Origin: an uncultured Sandaracinus sp.
Lineage (GTDB): Bacteria > Myxococcota_A > Polyangia > Polyangiales > Sandaracinaceae
NCBI GenBank assembly: GCA_903828805.1
Contig: CAIKNO010000296.1
Location: 1 to 32,140, forward strand
Direction of reading: 5' to 3'
DNA: 32,140 bases
The position numbers and the translations under genes were made by a program. Below the pieces are notes generated by a model that was not told the DNA's origin, did no database searches, and worked only from the letters and a program-made list of their open reading frames with translations. This document shows positions 14,488-20,691 of this stretch, piece by piece. The number at the start of each line of letters is the position of its first letter. Within the stretch, counting starts at the first letter, position 1.

Positions 14488-16263
14488 ATGGATGACGTCC
14501 TCGCCGCGTGGCCCGGCCTCGGGTCGCTCGCGGTCCTTCTCGCGTTGCTCCTCGGCCACCGCCTCTGGCTGCGCCTCCTCGGCGTCGTGCTGGTCCCCGA
14601 GGACTCGGTGGGCCTCGTGAACAAGAGATTCGTCCTCTTCGGTGCGCATCGGACGCTCCCCGACGGCGCGCTCCTCGCCCTGCGCGGGGAGGCGGGTCTG
14701 CAGGCGGACACGCTCGCGCCCGGCGTGCACTTCGGGTTCTGGCCCTGGCAGTACCGCATCGAACTGCAGCCGTTCATCACCGTGCCTCAAGGGCAGCTCG
14801 GCGTCGTCGAGTCGCGCGACGGCGCGCCGCTGGTCGGAGGCCGGGTCCTCGGGCGCCACGTCGACTGCGGCTGCTTCCAGGACGCCCGCGCGTTCCTCGA
14901 GGGCGGCGGCGAGCGTGGCCCCCAGCTCACGATCATCCCACCGGGTACGTACCGGGTGAACACCGCGCTGTTCTCGGTCGTGTTCGCGCCGGCGCTCGAG
15001 GTCGGCGACAACATGGTCGGCATCGTCACGACCAAGGAGGGCGCGCCGCTGCCGACCGGTGAGATCGCCGGTGGCGAGGTCCCGGGCCACAACCTCTTCC
15101 AGGACGGGCAAGCCTTCGTCGACCGGGGTGGCTTCAAGGGCCTGCAGGAGCAGGTCATCCTCGCGGGGCGGTACTTCCTGAACCCGCGCTTCGTGACCGT
15201 GGAGACGCGCGAGATGACGACCGTGCCCATCGCGCACGCCGGCGTGGTCATCGCCTACGTCGGCGCACCCGGCGTCGACGTGACCGGCGAGAGCTTTCGC
15301 CACGGCAACCTCGTGGGGAAGGGCCAGAAGGGCGTGTGGGTCGAGCCCCTCGATCCGGGCAAGTACCCCATCAATCCCCACACCCACAAGGTCGCGAACG
15401 TGCCGACCGCGAACGTCGTGCTCAACTGGGCGACCGGCAAGACGGAGGCCCACAACCTCGACGCGAACCTGTCCACGATCGTCGTGCGCTCGTCCGACGG
15501 CTTCACGTTCAACCTCGACGTGAGCCAGATCATCCACATCCCGAGGACCGATGCGCCGAAGGTCATCGCGCGCTTCGGGAGCGTGGGGAACCTCGTGACG
15601 CAGGTCCTCGAGCCCACGATCGGCAACTACTTCCGCAACGCGGCGCAGGGCGCGGACGCGATCGAATTCCTGAAGGGACGGCAGCAGCGTCAGAACGACG
15701 CCAAGGCGCGGATCTCCGAGGCGCTCGCGGAGTACAACGTGGGCGCGGTCGACACGCTGATCGGCGACATCGCGCCGCCCGACAAGCTGATGAAGACGCT
15801 GACCGACCGGAAGCTCGCAGAGGAGGAGACCGTGACGTTCGAGACGCAGCGGCTCGCCGAGGAGACACGGCGCGCGCTCGAGCAGGCCCGGGCCGTGGCC
15901 AACACACAGGCGCGCGTGGTCGACGCGGAGCGTGAGGTCACGATCGCGGCGTTCCACGCGCAGGCCTCGGTGAGGAAGGCCGAAGGCGATGCGCAGGCCA
16001 AGACCACGAACGCCGCGGCCGACGCGATGGTGCTCACGACCGTCGGTGGGGCCGAGGCCGGCAAGGTCCAGGCGGTGGGCTTCGCCGAGGCGGACGTGAT
16101 CGAGCGCAAGGTGGCCGCGGTGTCCAACGAGCACTACACGACGATCGAGGTCGCCCGGCATCTCGCGGGCAGCGGGCAGAAGCTCGTGCCCGACGTGGTC
16201 GCTGGCGGCAGCGCGGGCTCGCTCGTCGACGTGGTCCTCGCCCAGCTCGCGCGCGCCCGCTGA
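14488..16263 (+). CDS. SPFH (flotillin/stomatin/prohibitin) domain membrane protein
   Basis: 591 residues from the ATG at 14488, which has AGGAG seven to nine bases upstream; the longer open frame is Arg-rich and rejected. One N-terminal membrane segment (about 11-33, LGSLAVLLALLLGHRLWLRLL). Two stretches resemble SPFH/band-7 strands: PEDSVGLVNKRFVLFG and VGDNMVGIVTTKEGAPLPTGE. The SPFH core continues through SSDGFTFNLDVSQIIHIPRTDAPKVIARFGSV and VLEPTIGNYFRNAAQG. Then follows a long charged, Ala/Glu-rich coiled coil (AEEETVTFETQRLAEETRRALEQ..., DAEREVTIAAFHAQASVRKAEG) typical of flotillins. Such proteins oligomerise at membrane microdomains. Its size and the insert between the N-terminal strands are larger than usual. 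Divergent from the sigma-54 operon; no NfeD partner is visible. Confidence 0.85.
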   Translation: MDDVLAAWPGLGSLAVLLALLLGHRLWLRLLGVVLVPEDSVGLVNKRFVLFGAHRTLPDGALLALRGEAGLQADTLAPGVHFGFWPWQYRIELQPFITVPQGQLGVVESRDGAPLVGGRVLGRHVDCGCFQDARAFLEGGGERGPQLTIIPPGTYRVNTALFSVVFAPALEVGDNMVGIVTTKEGAPLPTGEIAGGEVPGHNLFQDGQAFVDRGGFKGLQEQVILAGRYFLNPRFVTVETREMTTVPIAHAGVVIAYVGAPGVDVTGESFRHGNLVGKGQKGVWVEPLDPGKYPINPHTHKVANVPTANVVLNWATGKTEAHNLDANLSTIVVRSSDGFTFNLDVSQIIHIPRTDAPKVIARFGSVGNLVTQVLEPTIGNYFRNAAQGADAIEFLKGRQQRQNDAKARISEALAEYNVGAVDTLIGDIAPPDKLMKTLTDRKLAEEETVTFETQRLAEETRRALEQARAVANTQARVVDAEREVTIAAFHAQASVRKAEGDAQAKTTNAAADAMVLTTVGGAEAGKVQAVGFAEADVIERKVAAVSNEHYTTIEVARHLAGSGQKLVPDVVAGGSAGSLVDVVLAQLARAR

Positions 16264-16272
16264 AGGAGCCTC

Positions 16273-16309
16273 GGGCGGGCGGCGTCCGCGCGGTTGACGC
16301 TGCCCGCCC
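16273..16309 (+). terminator. 14-bp-stem hairpin after the SPFH gene
   Basis: GGGCGGGCGGCGTC and GACGCTGCCCGCCC pair over 14 positions with a single G-U pair and a 9-nt loop, starting 10 bp after the SPFH stop. No U tract follows. It is the longest hairpin I found in the window and overlaps the -35 box of the next operon. Confidence 0.55.
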
Positions 16310-16322
16310 AGCGACGGATAGT
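16294..16322 (+). promoter_or_regulatory. Sigma-70-like promoter of the halogenase-acyltransferase operon
   Basis: TTGACG (16294-16299), a 17-bp spacer and GATAGT (16317-16322) make the best -35/-10 pair in the window. The predicted leader is about 50 nt and carries AGGAG at 16368-16372, seven bases before the GTG start. The -35 lies within the 3' part of the upstream hairpin. Confidence 0.6.
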
Positions 16323-16379
16323 CCTCCCCGACCCCGGAGCGGAGCGTGCGGCCGCGCGGCCGGGGTCAGGAGACTCAAG

Positions 16380-18059
16380 GTGGACGAGACGAAGCTCGAC
16401 GTCGTGATCCTCGGGGGCGGCCTGGCGGGTTCGCTCCTCGCCCGGCAGCTCCGCATGGCGCGTCCCGAACTCTCGATGGCGGTCTTCGAGCGGGACACCG
16501 AGCGAGGCTTCAAGGTCGGCGAGAGCACCGTCGAGATCGCGGCGAACTACCTGATTCGAAGGCAGAAGCTGAACCGCTATCTGTTCATGAACCAGCTGCC
16601 GAAGAACTCGCTGCGCTTCTTCTTCGACACCCCCGAGAAGGACGCCGAGCTCCATCGCATGAGCGAGATCGGCGTCTACCACCTGCCGCCCCTGCCGAGC
16701 TTCCAGCTCGACCGCGCCCGGCTCGAGCAGGACCTCATCGACATGAACGTCGCGATGGGCATCGACGTCCAGCTCGGCGCGACCGTCCGGGACGTGGTGC
16801 TCGACAAGGAGAACGGCCATCGCGTGGTGGTCGAGCGCGGCGGCGAGAAGCGTGCGTACAGGGCCCGGTGGGTGCTCGACTGCAGCGGGCGGGCTTCGCC
16901 GATCGCGCGGCAGCGGGGCTATCGTCGACGCACCCCCGAGCATCACATCGCCGCCGTGTGGGCGCGTGGGGCGAACGTCGCGGACATCGACGCCTGGCCC
17001 GACGAGGAGTTCCGTCAGCGGGCGCGTCACACGGCGCGCACCCTCTCGACGAACCACTTCTGTTACGACGGCTACTGGATCTGGTTCATCCCGCTCTCGT
17101 GCGACCTGATCTCGCTCGGCATCGTGATGAACGCCGACAAGTTCGACCCCGCGTGGAGGACCCGAGAAGGGTTCCTGTCCTGCCTGCGTGCGCACCGTGC
17201 GCCGGCCTCGATGCTCGAGAAGGCCGAGCTGGTCGATGTCGGCAGCTACGCGCAGCTCAGCTACCGGAGCACGAAGATCTTCGGCGGCGAAGAGCGATGG
17301 GGCTTCAGCGGCGAGAGCGCGGCGTTCACCGACCCGTTCTACTCCCCGGGCTCGGACTTCATCGCGATCGAGAACGACATGCTCGCGGACCTCGTGCTGC
17401 GCGACTTCGCGGGCGAGGACATCGCCGAGCGGAGCGCGATCTACGACGCGATGGTGCAGTTCCGTTTCGAGAACACGCTGCTGCTCTACTCGGGCCTCTA
17501 CCAGACCTTCGGCAGCTTCGAGCTCTTCAAGGAGAAGTGCTTCTTCGACTGCGCGTCGTACTACAACCTCTGGGTCGACGCGTACATGCAGGACCAGCAC
17601 CTCGACCTGCGCTGGTGCCGCACCCAATTGCGCCGCAAGGACCTGGTTCTCGAGGCGATGCGCAACTTCAACCGTCTCTTCCAGGACGCGGCCCGCGAGA
17701 TGAAGCGGGACGGTCGGTACTTCCGGAAGAACCTCGGGCATCAGGTGCTCAACGGCGTCGAGGCCTTCGGGGTGTTCGACGGCCTCGGCCGCGGCCGCAG
17801 CCGGCGCGAGATCAACGACCGCACGGAGATGATCTTCAACAAGACCCGGGACGCGGTGGTCTCGATGCTGCGCGACGAGCGCACCGAGATCGCGCCCGAG
17901 GCTCCGATGCCGTGGTCTCCTTCGCCGCTGCCGAGGGGGCCGCTCGACCTCGACCAGTTCATGGGCGACACGGACCTCCGGACGATCGGGCCGCGGACGG
18001 CCTCGGCGGATCCTTCCGCCGGCTCACGCCTCGAGCTGGCCGACGCGCTGGCCGAGTGA
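16380..18059 (+). CDS. Flavin-dependent halogenase-like FAD oxidoreductase
   Basis: 559 residues from a GTG start with AGGAG seven bases upstream. The Rossmann FAD site is VVILGGGLAGSLLARQL (8-24). The halogenase signature WxWxIP is present exactly as WIWFIP (233-238). K75 in NQLPKNSLRFFF is placed like the catalytic lysine of tryptophan halogenases, but that is my alignment by eye. FKVGESTVE (44-52) and DPFYSPGSDF (318-327) match the flavin-binding segments of halogenases linked to aryl-polyene or flexirubin-type pathways. These enzymes use FADH2, oxygen and halide to halogenate electron-rich aromatic rings and need a flavin reductase, which is not encoded nearby. The gene is 7 bp upstream of a PlsC-like acyltransferase and forms an operon with it. 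Substrate unknown; a non-halogenating monooxygenase is an alternative. Confidence 0.8.
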   Translation: MDETKLDVVILGGGLAGSLLARQLRMARPELSMAVFERDTERGFKVGESTVEIAANYLIRRQKLNRYLFMNQLPKNSLRFFFDTPEKDAELHRMSEIGVYHLPPLPSFQLDRARLEQDLIDMNVAMGIDVQLGATVRDVVLDKENGHRVVVERGGEKRAYRARWVLDCSGRASPIARQRGYRRRTPEHHIAAVWARGANVADIDAWPDEEFRQRARHTARTLSTNHFCYDGYWIWFIPLSCDLISLGIVMNADKFDPAWRTREGFLSCLRAHRAPASMLEKAELVDVGSYAQLSYRSTKIFGGEERWGFSGESAAFTDPFYSPGSDFIAIENDMLADLVLRDFAGEDIAERSAIYDAMVQFRFENTLLLYSGLYQTFGSFELFKEKCFFDCASYYNLWVDAYMQDQHLDLRWCRTQLRRKDLVLEAMRNFNRLFQDAAREMKRDGRYFRKNLGHQVLNGVEAFGVFDGLGRGRSRREINDRTEMIFNKTRDAVVSMLRDERTEIAPEAPMPWSPSPLPRGPLDLDQFMGDTDLRTIGPRTASADPSAGSRLELADALAE

Positions 18060-18066
18060 CCCGCGC

Positions 18067-18879
18067 TTGCCCCGTGCCCTGCGCATCGCCCTGACCGCGT
18101 GGGCGTTCCTGCTCTTCTTCCTGGGCAGCCCGCTCATCGGGCTCGTGGTGTTGCCGGCCGCGCGGCTCTTCGCGCCGAGCGCGGACGCGCACCTTCGCCG
18201 TTGCACGCGATGGATCGCGGGCGCGCACCGGGTGTTCTGGGGCTGGCTGAGCTTGAGCGGGCTCGTCCACCGTCGCCCCGATCCCGTCGCCCTGCCGGGG
18301 CTCGGGGCGGAGCAGCCCTACGTGATGGTCACCAACCACCCTTCGCTCATCGACGTCATCCTGCTGCTCGGCAGCTACGACGGGCTCACCTGCGTGGTGA
18401 AGGGCAGCTGGTACCGCTCGATCGTGCTCGGCCCGTTGCTGCGGCAGACGACCTACCTGGCGGGTCCCGGCAGCGGGCTCGACGAGAGCGAGGACATGCT
18501 CGGCACGATGGTCGAGCACCTGCGTGCCGGGCATCGTCTCCTCGTGTTCCCCGAGGGCACGCGTTCCTTGCCCGATCGTCTGCACCGGTTCCGGCGCGGC
18601 GCGGTGGAAGCTGCGGTGCGGGCGGGGGTGCCGATCGTCGCCCTCTTCCTCGAGGTCGACCCGCCGATCCTCCGGAAGGGCGTCCCCTTCTGGAAGGTCC
18701 CCTCGAGGGCGGCGAGGTTCCGGGTGGAGCTGCTCGACATCCTCTCCACGGAGGGGGTCGCCGAGGGCGACGCGCGGCGCTTGAACGCGGAGCTCCAAGC
18801 GCGGTTCCAGGCGAGGTTCGCCGCGGCCGCGGGGGCGCCGGTGGAGGCGGCGGCGCGGTCGGCGGCCGCCGCGTCCTGA
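18067..18879 (+). CDS. PlsC-like lysophospholipid/glycerolipid acyltransferase
   Basis: 270 residues from a TTG start, 7 bp after the halogenase stop, so the two genes are certainly co-transcribed. The N-terminus has a membrane segment (about 8-31, ALTAWAFLLFFLGSPLIGLVVL). The acyltransferase motif I HX4D is H91-D96 in NHPSLID, and motif III is FPEGTR (161-166); PIVALFLEV is the usual motif IV region. PlsC enzymes acylate 1-acyl-glycerol-3-phosphate, but relatives in pigment and aryl-polyene clusters transfer the aromatic acyl chain to a lipid. Pairing with a halogenase favours the latter (inference). The Ala-rich C-terminal tail (about 253-270) has no obvious function. Confidence 0.85.
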   Translation: MPRALRIALTAWAFLLFFLGSPLIGLVVLPAARLFAPSADAHLRRCTRWIAGAHRVFWGWLSLSGLVHRRPDPVALPGLGAEQPYVMVTNHPSLIDVILLLGSYDGLTCVVKGSWYRSIVLGPLLRQTTYLAGPGSGLDESEDMLGTMVEHLRAGHRLLVFPEGTRSLPDRLHRFRRGAVEAAVRAGVPIVALFLEVDPPILRKGVPFWKVPSRAARFRVELLDILSTEGVAEGDARRLNAELQARFQARFAAAAGAPVEAAARSAAAAS

Positions 18880-18885
18880 CCCGAG

Positions 18886-18917
18886 GCCCGCGGGGAGGTG
18901 CGTGCTCGCCCGCGGGC
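18886..18917 (+). terminator. 9-bp-stem hairpin after the acyltransferase gene
   Basis: GCCCGCGGG and CCCGCGGGC pair perfectly around a 14-nt loop, 6 bp after the stop. No U tract. The repeated CCCGCGGG boxes are 22 bp apart, two helical turns, and lie just upstream of the next gene's -10, so an operator role is also possible. Confidence 0.45.
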
Positions 18918-18924
18918 GTTCGTG

Positions 18925-18930
18925 TAGGCT
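18925..18930 (+). promoter_or_regulatory. -10-like TAGGCT, 7 nt before the disintegrin-like lipoprotein start
   Basis: TAGGCT ends seven bases before the ATG at 18938 with no ribosome-binding site between, again fitting a leaderless transcript. Confidence 0.45.
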
Positions 18931-18937
18931 CCGCGCC

Positions 18938-20524
18938 ATGTCGACCCGGATGCCCGCCCTCACGAACGTCCTCGTCTCGCTCGCCTCGCCGCTCGTCCTC
19001 GCCGTCTCCCTCTCGGGATGCTCGGTCATCGTGGACTTCGATCGCAGTCGGATCGTGGACGCAGGCGCGGGCATGGACAGCGGCCCAGCGGTCGATGCCG
19101 GCCCGGCGCTCGACGCGGGTTCGGACGGCGGAGAGACGCCCGATGCCGGCCCCGCGTGCGGCGGCGATCCCCGGCTCGGCACCGCGTGCGATCCCTTGAA
19201 CGCCTGTGAAGAGGGCACGTTCGGGTGCGTGATGGGCATCGTCTCGTGCGTGGGCAGCGGCACCGCGCGCGCCGCGACCCACGTGTGCCGCGCGGCCGCA
19301 GGGGCGTGCGACGTGGCCGAGACCTGCGACGGCACCTCGCTGCTCTGCCCCGGCACCGACGCGGTCGCGTCGACTGGCACCGTGTGCCGCGCCTCCACCG
19401 ACTCGGTGTGCGATCCTGCCGAGGCCTGCGACGGCGCCTCGACCGCGTGTCCTGCAGACGGATTCGCCATGGTCGGTACGGCGTGTCCGGCCGGATTCTG
19501 CGGGGCCTCCGGCGCGTGCAGCGCGGGATGCACCCCGGGTGAGACCTGCGACACCGGCAACGCGTGCGAGCAGGGCACGGTGTCGTGCTCGACCGGGGCA
19601 CCGCGCTGCGTGGGCATCGGCGCGAAGGCTGCCGGCACCGAGTGCCGCACGGCCATGGGCGTGTGCGACGTGTCCGAGGTGTGCGACGGCACCGCTCTGG
19701 CGTGCCCCGACGATGCGCGTGTCGCCGCGGGCACCGAGTGCCGTGCGGCGCTGGGCGTGTGCGACGTGGCCGAGGCGTGCGATGGCACCGCGGTCGCGTG
19801 TCCGAGCGACGCCGCCGCTGCCGCGACGACGGTGTGCCGTGCGTCGTCGGGCGTCTGCGATGCGCAGGAGTCCTGCACCGGGGCGTCGTTCGTCTGCCCG
19901 ACGGACGGGGCGGTCAGCGACGGGACCCTCTGTTCGGACGGCAACGCCTGCACGCAGGTCGACGCGTGCCTGGTCGGCGTCTGCACGGGCTCGAGCCCGG
20001 TCACCTGCAGCGCGAGCGATCAGTGCCACGCGGCGGGCACCTGCAACCCGGGCACGGGCGTGTGCTCGAACCCGTCCTTGCCCGATGCGACCTCGTGCAA
20101 CGACGGCAACGCCTGCACCACCCTCGACGGATGCGAGGCTGGCGTCTGCACGGGCGCCACGCCGGTCGTCTGCAGCCCGGTCGGCGCGTGCCGTGCGGCC
20201 GGGACGTGCGATCCCGGGACCGGGATGTGCTCGTCTCCGGTGCAGCCCGACGGCACCGCGTGCGGCACCGGCGGGACCTGCGCCGGGGGCGTCTGCGAGA
20301 CGCCGCTGGCCAATGGCAGCGCGTGCAAGGGCAGCGCGGAGTGCGGCTCCGGGCAGTGCGTGGACGGGGTCTGCTGCAACTCGGCGTGCGCGGGCCAGTG
20401 CTTCGCGTGCGATGTCGCGGGGAGCGTCGGGACCTGCTCGGCGGTCTCGGGCGCGCCGCGCGGGATGCGTCCGGCGTGTGCCTCGGGCGAGGTGTGCGAC
20501 ATGGGCATGTGCACGCCCACCTGA
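18938..20524 (+). CDS. Cys-rich lipoprotein with disintegrin-like repeats
   Basis: 528 residues from the ATG at 18938. A signal peptide ends in the lipobox LSGC (Cys28). An Asp-Ala-Gly/Pro linker follows (about 45-72). Five ~32-residue repeats then read (V/E)CR-x3/5-(V/A)CD-x2-E-x-C-x-G-x4-CP-x-D, closely like the core of eukaryotic ADAM/disintegrin domains (for example ECRTAMGVCDVSEVCDGTA). After them come two ~55-residue repeats with DGNACT-x3-C-x3-VCTG and GTC(N/D)PGTG(V/M)C, and a C-terminal region with ACASGEVCDMGMC. Cysteines are the most conserved feature, so an extracellular disulfide-linked stalk or adhesin is likely. No catalytic domain. The start and leader resemble those of other TAnnnT-led genes here. 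Confidence 0.8.
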   Translation: MSTRMPALTNVLVSLASPLVLAVSLSGCSVIVDFDRSRIVDAGAGMDSGPAVDAGPALDAGSDGGETPDAGPACGGDPRLGTACDPLNACEEGTFGCVMGIVSCVGSGTARAATHVCRAAAGACDVAETCDGTSLLCPGTDAVASTGTVCRASTDSVCDPAEACDGASTACPADGFAMVGTACPAGFCGASGACSAGCTPGETCDTGNACEQGTVSCSTGAPRCVGIGAKAAGTECRTAMGVCDVSEVCDGTALACPDDARVAAGTECRAALGVCDVAEACDGTAVACPSDAAAAATTVCRASSGVCDAQESCTGASFVCPTDGAVSDGTLCSDGNACTQVDACLVGVCTGSSPVTCSASDQCHAAGTCNPGTGVCSNPSLPDATSCNDGNACTTLDGCEAGVCTGATPVVCSPVGACRAAGTCDPGTGMCSSPVQPDGTACGTGGTCAGGVCETPLANGSACKGSAECGSGQCVDGVCCNSACAGQCFACDVAGSVGTCSAVSGAPRGMRPACASGEVCDMGMCTPT

Positions 20525-20601
20525 CCCGTCGCTTCGCGCGCCGCCGGAGCGCAGCGCGAGCCCAGGGCCCATGGTCCGAGGTCGCCGTACCGGGCGAGGT
20601 G

Positions 20602-20691
20602 TGGGCATCCGTTGCGCCCGCGTCGCTCGTCGCGTCCGCGTCGCTCGTTTCGTCTGCGTCGCTCGTCGCGTCCGCGGCGCTCAGTGCGCGC
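20602..20691. repeat. 18-bp imperfect tandem repeat, about five units
   Basis: Units of 18 bp begin at 20602, 20620, 20638, 20656 and 20674. The units at 20620 and 20656 (GCGTCGCTCGTCGCGTCC) are identical, the third differs at a few bases, and the first and last are diverged. The array fills the gap between two convergent genes and its last 11 bp overlap the end of the sulfatase-fusion gene. Confidence 0.6.
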
